Assembly: GCA_050731755.1 (NCBI GenBank)
Contig: JBOHPP010000136.1
Coordinates: forward strand, 1-9,287
DNA length: 9,287 nt
Origin: JBOHPP01 sp050731755
Lineage (GTDB): Bacteria > Methylomirabilota > Methylomirabilia > Rokubacteriales > CSP1-6
Direction: 5' to 3'
Below are positions 1-6,331 of the stretch, piece after piece. Within the stretch, counting starts at the first letter, position 1; each line of letters starts with the position of its first letter. The position numbers and the translations under genes are program-made. The notes below the pieces were generated by a model. It was not told the DNA's origin and did no database searches. It saw only the letters and a program-made list of their open reading frames with translations.

Positions 1-915
1 TCGAGGAGCTGCCTCGGGGCGGGCGACCAGCCCGCTTTTCCCCCCAGAGTCGTCGTCGCCGTCAAGGCCCTCGCGTGTGAACTGCCCGCGCAACGTGGGT
101 GGCCGCTGGCGCGGTGGTCGCTGAGCGACCTCCGGCAGGCCGTCGTCGCGCAAGGGGTGGTCGCCCAAATCAGTGGGGCCACGTTGTGGCGCTGGCTCAG
201 CCAGGATGCCCTGCGTCCCTGGCGGCATCGCAGTTGGATCTTCCCCCGCGATCCGGCGTTTGCCCCCAAAGCCGAGCGCATCCTGGAACTCTACGCCGGG
301 CGTTGGGACGGGGTCCCCCTCGGCCCGCGCGAGTACGTCCTGTCGGCCGATGAGAAGACCAGCGTCCAAGCTCGGCTCCGGATTCATCCCTCGCTCGCCC
401 CCGCGGCGGGGCGGCCGATGTACGTTGAACACGAATATGAGCGGGGCGGGGCGTGGGCCTACCTCGCCGCGTGGGATGTGCATCGGGCCAAAGTCTTCGG
501 CCGGTGCGAGGCGACGACGGGTATCGCGCCCTTCGAGCGCCTCGTCGCGCAGGTGATGGGCCACGAGCCCTACCGGTCGGCGCGCCGCGTGTTCTGGGTC
601 GTTGACAACGGCTCCTCCCACCGCGGGGAGCGCGCCCGCGCGCGGCTGCGCGCCACGTGGCCCCGGCTCGTCCTCGTCCACACCCCGGTGCACGCCAGCT
701 GGCTCAACCAGATCGAGATCTATTTCTCCATCGTCCAGCGCAAGGTGCTGACCCCCAACGACTTCGCCTCGTTGGCCGAGGTCGAGGACCGCCTGCTCCG
801 CTTCCAAGACCATTACGAGCGGGCGGCGGCCCCGTTCCAGTGGACCTTCACCCGCCAGGATCTTGCGGCGCTCCTCGCCAAACTCGCGGCCAAGCAGCGT
901 GTGGCCGCGGCCTGA
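1..915 (+). CDS. IS630-family transposase (5'-partial, DDE endonuclease)
   Basis: This is the transposase of an IS630/Tc1-mariner-type insertion sequence, which cuts and joins the element ends at TA targets. The frame is open from base 1, so the true start and the first helix-turn-helix lie outside the window. GTG at 157 is only an internal start candidate, because homologous-looking sequence continues upstream of it. The first ~90 codons hold the tail of the DNA-binding region, with the typical IS-x-x-T-x-W-R-W then LRPW pattern. The catalytic triad is visible: Asp in SADEKTS (codon 349-351), Asp in VVDNGSSH (604-606) and Glu in SWLNQIEIYFS (715-717), with 36 residues between the last two. 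The C-terminal part VQRKVLTPNDF is also family-typical. The visible part has no frameshift or stop, so the enzyme could be active if the missing N-terminus is intact. It ends with TGA and converges on the solute-binding protein gene. The family call is secure; activity is unknown. Confidence 0.93.
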   Translation, partial: SRSCLGAGDQPAFPPRVVVAVKALACELPAQRGWPLARWSLSDLRQAVVAQGVVAQISGATLWRWLSQDALRPWRHRSWIFPRDPAFAPKAERILELYAGRWDGVPLGPREYVLSADEKTSVQARLRIHPSLAPAAGRPMYVEHEYERGGAWAYLAAWDVHRAKVFGRCEATTGIAPFERLVAQVMGHEPYRSARRVFWVVDNGSSHRGERARARLRATWPRLVLVHTPVHASWLNQIEIYFSIVQRKVLTPNDFASLAEVEDRLLRFQDHYERAAAPFQWTFTRQDLAALLAKLAAKQRVAAA

Positions 916-955
916 CTCAATGACCGGCCGATACGTCACCGTAATTGCGAGTCAG
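912..955. repeat. 7-bp inverted repeat after the transposase stop; possible part of IS right end
   Basis: CTGACTC (912-918) and GAGTCAG (949-955) are perfect inverted copies on either side of a 30-base spacer, overlapping the transposase TGA. A shorter nested pair, TGAC (921-924) and GTCA (935-938), lies inside. IS630-type elements end close behind the transposase stop and insert at TA. TA dinucleotides occur at 958-959 and 962-963, so the right end of the element plausibly lies in 916-962. The left end is outside the window, so the terminal repeat cannot be confirmed. There is no T-run, so a rho-independent terminator is unlikely. Confidence 0.3.
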
Positions 956-960
956 AGTAC

Positions 961-2586
961 TTAGCGATCCAGCCAGGAAGCCATCAGCCGCCCGCCGTAG
1001 TCGAAGCCCAGGTTCGGCCGGTAGTTCTTGACCGCCCCCTCCCAGACTCCGACGTACACCCCCGAGGGCCATTGCACGTAGTACTGCTGCTGAGCCAGGT
1101 GGCGCTGGATGTCGGAGATGACCTCCCGGCGCTTGACCACGTCGAACGTGCGCCGCTGGCGGACCAGCAGGTCGGCCACCACCGGGTCGTTGATGTGACT
1201 CTGGTTCTTCAGTTCGCCCGGGTAGTACTGGCCGAAGAGGAAGTTATCGGGCTCGAGGAACGGCGTCTGGGGCCCGAGGGCCATCGAGTCGAACTTGCCG
1301 TAGAAGCAGGTGGAGATGTACGCGCCGTACTCTTTGACGTCGAGCTTCACGTCGATTCCCACGTCCTTGAGGTTCTTCATCACGAACTGGGCGCCGTCGT
1401 TGAGGATCGTGGAGCCGTAGCCGTGGAAGCACGCCGTGGCCGGAAAACCGTTCGGATAGCCGGCCTCGGCCAGCAGCCGCTTCGCTTCCTTGGGGTCGTA
1501 CCTGTAGTACTTGGCGCCTTCCCCGATCTTGTCCATGGGCAGCGCCCATTCCCTGAGCGCGGCCGGCACCGGCGGGTTGGAGACGCCGACGCCCTCGAAG
1601 ATCGCGTCGATCAGACCCTGGCGGTCGAGAGCCAAAGACATGGCCCGCCGCACGCGGATGTCGTTGAACGGCTTCTGATCGGTCCGCATCGAGAAGTGCG
1701 TCATGACGTTGGAGGGATATTCTTCGACACGGAGGTTCGGGCGCGATTTGGCGAGCCGGTCCTTGATCTGCACCCAGTCCACGCGGTTGATCGTGCCGGG
1801 GAACTCCCAGCCGAGGTCGTATTTACCGGCCAGGAAGGCCGACATGCGCGAGGCGTTGTCCTCGTCCACCACCATCTCCACCCGGTCGATGTAGGGTAGG
1901 CCCGACACGAAGTAGTTCGGGTTCCGCACGAAGGTGAGCCCCACGTTGGGCTTGTAGCCGTCGAGCATCCAGGGGCCCGTGCCGACCACGGCCTCGGGCT
2001 TCTTGAGGTCGCCGAACTTCTCGACGCACTCTCGGGCGACGATGCAGACGGCCATCGGGTTGGCCAGGAAGTCGAGGAACCATGCGGAAGACTCTTTCAG
2101 CGCGAACCGCACCGTGTACTTGTCGAGCGCCTCGACCTTGTCCACCGGCTTCAGCATGTAGGCATAGGCGTTGCCCTTGACGGTGAGGAAGCGGTCCACC
2201 GTGTAGACAACGTCCTCGGCGGTGAATTCCCGTCCGTTGACGGGAGACTTGTTGTGCCAGCGAACGCCTTGGCGGAGCTTGAAGACGTAGGTCGTCTCGT
2301 TCGTCTGCTGCCAGGACTCGGCCAGGTCCCCTTCGATTGGGAAGGTCCCGGGAAGAACGCCGGGACCGGCCTTGTGCTTCACGAGCCGGCTATGGGTGAA
2401 GCTGTGCGGGATGTGGGTCTTGAAGGCTACGGTGAGCATCGGGTCGAAGTGCGGCGGATCCCACGTGCGGATCGTCAGGGTGCCGCCGCGCTTGGGCGTC
2501 TGGGCCCAGCCTCGGCGGGGCGCCAGGGTGGCTCCGGCGAGCCCGAGACCTCCTGCGGTCAACAGCTCACGTCGGCTGAGTTCCAT
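961..2586 (-). CDS. ABC transporter substrate-binding protein, family 5 (peptide/nickel type)
   Basis: This is the extracytoplasmic solute receptor of a peptide/opine/nickel-type ABC importer (SBP_bac_5, DppA/OppA fold), 541 residues, the normal length for the family. The N-terminus has a Tat-like signal: SRRELL at residues 4-9, a short Gly/Ala/Leu-rich stretch, and a probable signal peptidase I site after Gly-Trp-Ala (residue 28). Export folded through Tat is therefore likely. The family signature is clear at residues 107-133: GVRWHN, then FTAEDVVYTVDRFL. Family-typical TGPW and RNPNYF stretches follow in the middle of the protein. The ATG has a near-ideal ribosome binding site six bases upstream. 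The ligand cannot be told from sequence; this family binds peptides, opines, sugars, nickel chelates and others. No permease or ATPase gene lies in the window: an IS sits downstream and an acyl-CoA ligase upstream. It is an orphan here, or its partners lie beyond the IS. Confidence 0.93.
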   Translation of the reverse strand: MELSRRELLTAGGLGLAGATLAPRRGWAQTPKRGGTLTIRTWDPPHFDPMLTVAFKTHIPHSFTHSRLVKHKAGPGVLPGTFPIEGDLAESWQQTNETTYVFKLRQGVRWHNKSPVNGREFTAEDVVYTVDRFLTVKGNAYAYMLKPVDKVEALDKYTVRFALKESSAWFLDFLANPMAVCIVARECVEKFGDLKKPEAVVGTGPWMLDGYKPNVGLTFVRNPNYFVSGLPYIDRVEMVVDEDNASRMSAFLAGKYDLGWEFPGTINRVDWVQIKDRLAKSRPNLRVEEYPSNVMTHFSMRTDQKPFNDIRVRRAMSLALDRQGLIDAIFEGVGVSNPPVPAALREWALPMDKIGEGAKYYRYDPKEAKRLLAEAGYPNGFPATACFHGYGSTILNDGAQFVMKNLKDVGIDVKLDVKEYGAYISTCFYGKFDSMALGPQTPFLEPDNFLFGQYYPGELKNQSHINDPVVADLLVRQRRTFDVVKRREVISDIQRHLAQQQYYVQWPSGVYVGVWEGAVKNYRPNLGFDYGGRLMASWLDR

Positions 2587-2592
2587 GCGAGC

Positions 2593-2600
2593 CCTCCTTA
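2593..2600 (-). promoter_or_regulatory. Strong ribosome binding site of the substrate-binding protein gene
   Basis: The minus strand reads TAAGGAGG six bases before the ATG at 2586. This is a near-perfect match to the anti-Shine-Dalgarno sequence, by far the strongest in the window, and it fixes the start of the substrate-binding protein. It suggests high translation, as expected for an abundant binding protein. Confidence 0.85.
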
Positions 2601-2714
2601 GGGCGTCAAGATTAGCGCTTGGAGACTGGGTCCTGGAGGTGGTGCGTCAGCTCGGTGAGGGTCAAAGGCCCCTCGGTTGCGAGAAGTAAAGACCAGCCTC
2701 GTGGGGGCGTCAAG
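2601..2714 (-). repeat. Direct repeat of CTTGACGCCC in the SBP upstream region
   Basis: The 10-mer CTTGACGCCC (minus-strand reading) occurs twice in the 141-bp intergenic region, at 2705-2714 and 2601-2610, 104 bp apart. The first copy contains the proposed -35 box. The second lies directly before the Shine-Dalgarno. It could be an operator pair, a duplicated promoter fragment or chance. Confidence 0.35.
2685..2713 (-). promoter_or_regulatory. Candidate sigma70-type promoter for the substrate-binding protein
   Basis: On the minus strand TTGACG (2708-2713, 5/6 of the -35 consensus) is followed after exactly 17 bases by TTTACT (2685-2690, 4/6 of the -10 consensus). Transcription would start near 2678 and give a leader of about 90 nt before the ATG. 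The box lies just behind the ligase stop codon, so the binding protein can be transcribed independently of the ligase, although the two genes are co-directional and only 141 bp apart. The -10 match is modest. Confidence 0.4.
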
Positions 2715-2727
2715 GGCAAGTGCGGCG

Positions 2728-4215
2728 TCAACCGGCCCGGGCCCGGAGTTCCTTGCGCAAGATCTTGCCGATCGGGCTCTTGGGCAGCGCGTCGACGAAT
2801 CGGACCTCCTTGGGACACTTGAACTTGGCCAAACGCTCCCGACAGAAGGCCATGACGTCCTCGGCCGTGGCGGCCCGGCCGCGTTTGGCCACCACGAAGG
2901 CCAGCACTTCCTCGCCCATCAGGGGATCGCGCCTGCCCACCACGGCCGCCTCGGCGATGTCGGGGTGCGCGTAGAGCACCTCTTCCACCTCGCGAGGATA
3001 GATGTTGAATCCGCCCCGGATGATGAGGTCCTTCTTGCGCTCGACGATGTAGAGGAAGCCGTCGGCGTCGAGTCGGCCCATGTCGCCGGTGTGAAGCCAC
3101 CCCTGGCGCAGCACTCGGGCCGTCTCCTCCGGCATCTTGTAGTACCCGAGCATGACGTTGTCACCGCGGACACAGACCTCGCCGACCTCGTTGACGGGGA
3201 GCGCGTGATCCTGGTCGTCAACGATCCTGACCTCGACGCCGGGGATGGGCTGGCCGACCGAACCGAGACGGCGCTCGCCGGAGAAGCGGTGGGCCGAGAC
3301 CACCGTCGTCGCCTCGGTGAGACCATAGCCCTCTTGCAGGCGGCCCCCGAACTTCTTCTCGAACGGCTCGACGATCTCGACGGGCAGAGGCGCCGCTCCC
3401 GAGCCCCAGAGTCGCATGGACGAGGTGTCGAAGGGATCGGCCTTCGGGTAGTTGAGCAAGTAGACGTACATCGTCGGCACGCCCGCCATCTGCTGCACCC
3501 GATAGCGCTGGATGGTTTCCAGCACCAGCTCGGGGTTGAACCATCGGAGCAGCACCGCCCGCGTCCCCAGGATGTTCCCCGCGTTCATCACCGTGAGGCC
3601 GTACGCATGCGAGAGCGGCAGCACGGCGAGACCCCACCGGGTGCGGTCCAGCTCGTACAGGCTCGCCGCCGCGCGGGCATTGGTGAGGAGGTTCTTGTGC
3701 GAGAGGGCCACGCCCTTGGGCTGGCCGGTGGTCCCGGCCGTGTAGAGGATGACGGCGATGTCGTCGGGCGCGCGCTCGGCGCGGTCGAAGCGGTCGGGCT
3801 CCCGGGGCACCAGCTCATGCCAGGCGACCGCCTCCGACGCCGGCTCACCCACGACGATGACCGTGCCCGGCCAGGACTCGACCTTGTCGCGGAGCTCGGG
3901 CGACGTGATGACGATCCGCGCCTCCGAGTGGGCCAGGATGTGCCGCACCTCGCCCGGACCCAGCAGGAAGACGATCGGGACGATGACCGCGCCCACCTTG
4001 AGAATGGCGGCGTAGGCCTGAAGGACCTCGGGGCAGTTGGGAAGCAGAATGGCCACGCGGTCGCCGGGGCCCACGCCCAGTCGGCGCAGCGCGTTGGCCA
4101 GCCGGTTGGCGGCGCGCTGCTGGTCGACGTTGGTGATCTCGCGACCTTCGAAGACGAGAGCCGGGTACTCCCCGAACGTTCCGATGTTGTCTTCGCCGAG
4201 CGCCGCCAGGTTCAC
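2728..4215 (-). CDS. Class I AMP-dependent acyl-CoA synthetase/ligase (FadD-like)
   Basis: The enzyme activates a carboxylic acid with ATP to an acyl-adenylate and then to the acyl-CoA, in the cytoplasm. The 495-residue chain has all core motifs of the adenylate-forming (ANL) superfamily. These are the P-loop-like YTAGTTGQPKGV (158-169, with Ala where Ser is more usual), YGLTE (297-301), HTGD (375-378), the hinge and ribose-binding stretch ERKKDLIIRGGFNIYP (392-407), and the C-terminal PIGKILRKEL, whose Lys484 is the expected catalytic lysine. The start is GTG with GGAG six bases upstream; the N-terminal MNLAAL and PALVFEGR stretches match the usual beginning of such ligases. No membrane or targeting segment is seen. 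The substrate cannot be read: medium/long-chain fatty acids are the default guess, aryl acids are possible. It is divergent from the sulfur cluster and upstream of, co-directional with, the substrate-binding protein. A joint import-and-activation role is only inference. Confidence 0.93.
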   Translation of the reverse strand: MNLAALGEDNIGTFGEYPALVFEGREITNVDQQRAANRLANALRRLGVGPGDRVAILLPNCPEVLQAYAAILKVGAVIVPIVFLLGPGEVRHILAHSEARIVITSPELRDKVESWPGTVIVVGEPASEAVAWHELVPREPDRFDRAERAPDDIAVILYTAGTTGQPKGVALSHKNLLTNARAAASLYELDRTRWGLAVLPLSHAYGLTVMNAGNILGTRAVLLRWFNPELVLETIQRYRVQQMAGVPTMYVYLLNYPKADPFDTSSMRLWGSGAAPLPVEIVEPFEKKFGGRLQEGYGLTEATTVVSAHRFSGERRLGSVGQPIPGVEVRIVDDQDHALPVNEVGEVCVRGDNVMLGYYKMPEETARVLRQGWLHTGDMGRLDADGFLYIVERKKDLIIRGGFNIYPREVEEVLYAHPDIAEAAVVGRRDPLMGEEVLAFVVAKRGRAATAEDVMAFCRERLAKFKCPKEVRFVDALPKSPIGKILRKELRARAG

Positions 4216-4245
4216 GCTCCACTCCGCTGGTGAAAAGGTTGCGGC

Positions 4246-4273
4246 ATGATACCCTGCCGCCTCCCACCGTCAA
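4246..4273 (-). promoter_or_regulatory. Candidate sigma70-type promoter for the acyl-CoA ligase
   Basis: On the minus strand TTGACG (4268-4273, 5/6) and TATCAT (4246-4251, 5/6) are separated by 16 bases. Transcription would start near 4239, about 24 nt before the GTG, and the leader would contain the GGAG ribosome site. This is the best-matching classical promoter in the window. It lies back-to-back with the extended -10 element of the divergent transporter gene. Confidence 0.5.
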
Positions 4274-4279
4274 GCGGAA

Positions 4280-4288
4280 TGCTAGAAT
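4280..4288 (+). promoter_or_regulatory. Candidate extended -10 promoter for the YeeE-like gene
   Basis: TGCTAGAAT matches the extended -10 pattern TGnTATAAT, with five of six hexamer bases. No convincing -35 is found 16-18 bases upstream, which is acceptable for an extended -10 promoter. The start point would be about 4294-4296, only a few bases before ATG 4300. That would make a near-leaderless transcript and fits the absence of a Shine-Dalgarno there. Confidence 0.4.
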
Positions 4289-4299
4289 CCTCATTCGGC

Positions 4300-5457
4300 A
4301 TGAAGACGCTCTTCGCCGCCCAGTACGACGCCATGTTCCGACACCCCTGGCCGGTGTGGGCGGCCGCCGTCCTGGTGGCCACCGTCAATGTGTTCCTCTT
4401 CGCCTTCGATCGCCCCTGGACCGCCTCCGACGGCATGCGGAATTGGGGTGACTGGGTGCTTCGCGGTCTCGGCGTGCTCGACCGTTCGGATTTGCTCGCG
4501 CCCTGGCTCCACTCGGGCTCGCTGCTGAACCTGGGCGTGCTGCTCGGCGGGTTGGTGGCCGCCCTGCTGAGCCGCGAGTTCGCCATCCGGGTGCCGCCGG
4601 TGGGCGAAATGCTCAAGGGCGCCGGCGGCGGTCTCCTGATGGGAGTGGGCGCCGTGCTGGCCTTCGGCTGCAACATCGGCGGCTTCTTCTCGGCGACGAG
4701 CGCGCTCTCGCTGTCGGGCCTCGGCATGATGATCGGGCTGGCCGCCGGCGCCTTCCTCGGCGTCCGCTATCTCGTGTGGGAGGTCGCCCACCGTCCGTCC
4801 TGGTCCAGCGGTCGCGCCCGAGTGTGGGGCGGGGCCGGCCGGCGGCAGCCGCGGCTGGGGATGTTGCTCGTCGTCGCCCTGCTCTTGCTGCCCTTCGCCT
4901 ACGGCCGCGCCGGCTACGCCGGCCAGGGCGTTTTGCTCCTGTTCGGCGTCGCTTTCGGCGTCATCTTCCAGCGCTCGCGGTTCTGTCTGATCCGCGCCTT
5001 TCGCGAGCCGTTCATGACCGGCGATGCCGAGCACACCCGCGCGACCGCGCTGGCGCTCGCCATCGGCACTCTGGGCTTCGCCATCCTCAAGTTCACCGAC
5101 CTCAAAGATCAATCGGCATGGGTGTTCCCGGCTGCCGGCGCCGGCTCGCTGGTGGGCGGACTGCTCTTCGGCCTGGGCATGACGCTGGCCGGAGGCTGCG
5201 GCGCCGGCTCCATCTGGCGCGCTGGGGAGGGCCAGGTGAAGCTCTGGGCGGCCATCGCCGGCTTCGCGCTGGCCGCCTCTCTCGCGCGGCTGGCGCTCGC
5301 GCAGTCCGGTCTCGCCGGCACCCTGGGCGTGGCCATCTTTCTGCCGGCCGTGCTGGGCTGGGGCGGCGCCCTCGTGCTGGTCCTGGCCGTGATGGCGGCG
5401 TGGGCGCTGGCCGGCACGTGGAACGAGCAGACGGGGAAGTTCAGCGTGCCGGCGTGA
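4300..5457 (+). CDS. YeeE/YedE-family sulfur-compound transporter
   Basis: This is a polytopic inner-membrane protein of the YeeE/YedE (Sulf_transp) family. Its characterised members (TsuA) import thiosulfate through conserved membrane cysteines. From ATG 4300 it has 385 residues, with many hydrophobic Gly/Ala/Leu-rich segments in two similar halves. The family cysteines are present: Cys124 in AFGCNIGGFFSA, Cys229 in RSRFCLIRAFREPF, and Cys300 in AGGCGAGSIWRAGEGQ. The N-terminal-half motif (GCNIGGFF) differs from the GCTxGxGLSG form common in other members, so this is a distinct subfamily. The frame stays open to an ATG at 4246, but those extra 18 residues are polar, unlike a family N-terminus, and overlap the divergent promoters; MKTLFAAQYDAMFRHPWP is the natural beginning. 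It leads a co-directional set with a TauE/SafE exporter and a molybdoenzyme, which supports thiosulfate or another sulfur compound as substrate. No TusA-like sulfur carrier is encoded beside it. Confidence 0.88.
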   Translation: MKTLFAAQYDAMFRHPWPVWAAAVLVATVNVFLFAFDRPWTASDGMRNWGDWVLRGLGVLDRSDLLAPWLHSGSLLNLGVLLGGLVAALLSREFAIRVPPVGEMLKGAGGGLLMGVGAVLAFGCNIGGFFSATSALSLSGLGMMIGLAAGAFLGVRYLVWEVAHRPSWSSGRARVWGGAGRRQPRLGMLLVVALLLLPFAYGRAGYAGQGVLLLFGVAFGVIFQRSRFCLIRAFREPFMTGDAEHTRATALALAIGTLGFAILKFTDLKDQSAWVFPAAGAGSLVGGLLFGLGMTLAGGCGAGSIWRAGEGQVKLWAAIAGFALAASLARLALAQSGLAGTLGVAIFLPAVLGWGGALVLVLAVMAAWALAGTWNEQTGKFSVPA

Positions 5458-5483
5458 GAGCGTGAGCGGGCGCAGGGACTAGC

Positions 5484-6269
5484 GTGCCCCTGGACCTGCT
5501 GATCACGGTCCCGCTCGGGTTCGGGCTGGGATTCCTGATCGGCCTCACTGGTGTCGGGGGCGGCGCGCTGGTCGCCCCCGCGCTCTACGTCATCCTGGGT
5601 CTGTCCTACCAGGACTCGGTCGCGGTCTCGCTCATCTACTCGGTCTTCACCAAGATCGCCGGCGCCGCGCAGCACATCCGCCAGGGCACCGTGCTCTGGC
5701 GCGTCACCCTGCTGTACGGCCTCACCGGCATCCCCGGCGCAGTAGTCGGCTCGCGCGCCATCTACTGGTTCGGCGACGCGGCGGAGCGCGTGCTGCCCTT
5801 CGTGATGAGCGGCCTCCTCCTCGTGGTGGCGCTGCTGATCGTCATGGAGGCGGCCCTCCGGGACCTGGCCGGCCGCCCCAAGCCTTTTCCCCCCCACGAG
5901 GTAACCCCCGTGGGCGTCGTCGTGGTCGCCGTCTACCAAACGATGGTCGGGGTGCTGATGGGCATCACCTCGGTGGGGAGCGGCAGTCTCGTCATCCTGT
6001 CCATGCTCTACCTCTACCGCATGACGGCGCGCGAGATCGTCGGCTCCACCATCGTCATCGCGCTCCTCATGGTGATCCCGGCCGGCCTCACCCACTATGC
6101 GGTGGCCGGCGTGAGCTGGTCGCTGCTGGCCCTGCTCCTGCTCGGCTCGTTCCTCGGGGCGGTCCTCGGGGCGCGCGTGACGCTGCGAATCCCCGAGCGG
6201 GCGCTGAAGGTCGTCATCGCCACGCTCGTGGTGGCGGCCGCCGCGGCGACCCTGGCCAAGGCCTGGTGA
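5484..6269 (+). CDS. TauE/SafE-family (TSUP) sulfite/organosulfur anion exporter
   Basis: This is an inner-membrane permease of the TSUP (TauE/SafE) family, whose members move sulfite, sulfoacetate or other small sulfur anions. The 261 residues are of usual length and form about eight hydrophobic segments in two repeats. The repeat signature appears twice: GLTGVGGGALVAPAL at residues 20-34 and the degenerate copy GITSVGSGSLVILSML at 160-175. The polar loop around residues 124-140 separates the halves. The start is GTG with a weak AGGGA five bases ahead. The gap to the preceding transporter gene is 26 bp, so the two are probably co-transcribed. No Cys or metal site is seen. The family is certain but the transported anion is not: sulfite export is inferred from the YeeE-like importer before it and the molybdoenzyme after it. 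Confidence 0.9.
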   Translation: MPLDLLITVPLGFGLGFLIGLTGVGGGALVAPALYVILGLSYQDSVAVSLIYSVFTKIAGAAQHIRQGTVLWRVTLLYGLTGIPGAVVGSRAIYWFGDAAERVLPFVMSGLLLVVALLIVMEAALRDLAGRPKPFPPHEVTPVGVVVVAVYQTMVGVLMGITSVGSGSLVILSMLYLYRMTAREIVGSTIVIALLMVIPAGLTHYAVAGVSWSLLALLLLGSFLGAVLGARVTLRIPERALKVVIATLVVAAAAATLAKAW

Positions 6270-6290
6270 GGCGGCCGCCCGGGCTCCGGG

Positions 6291-6296
6291 TACAAT
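6291..6296 (+). promoter_or_regulatory. Possible -10 element before the FeS-NrfD gene
   Basis: TACAAT matches the -10 consensus at five of six positions in the short gap after the exporter gene. No good -35 is seen 16-18 bases upstream. A start near 6303 would leave GGAGG (6316-6320) inside the leader and favours GTG 6332 as initiator. It may be an internal promoter that adds expression of the redox genes, or a chance match. Confidence 0.25.
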
Positions 6297-6331
6297 AGCG
6301 GGGCGTCCTGCGCGTGGAGGCTCGAACGACC

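Noticed and set aside
157..159. GTG as true start of the transposase
   Set aside because: The frame is open to base 1 and the upstream codons read like the transposase DNA-binding region, so the gene begins before the window.
912..955. Bidirectional terminator between the convergent transposase and binding-protein genes
   Set aside because: The inverted repeat has only 7 bp, a 30-base spacer and no T-tract, so an IS end is the better reading.
2657..2674. GAGGG/CCCTC hairpin in the SBP upstream region as a terminator or riboswitch
   Set aside because: The stem has only five base pairs, there is no T-run on either strand, and no known riboswitch core is seen.
2677..4233. A 518-codon open frame on the + strand opposite the ligase
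   Set aside because: It is the antisense shadow of the ligase in GC-rich DNA, rich in Arg, His, Gly and Val with no recognisable domain, while the minus strand carries all ligase motifs.
5109..6095. A 328-codon open frame on the - strand across the two transporter genes
   Set aside because: Its product is Asp/His/Arg-rich with no family resemblance and spans two well-supported membrane protein genes on the other strand.
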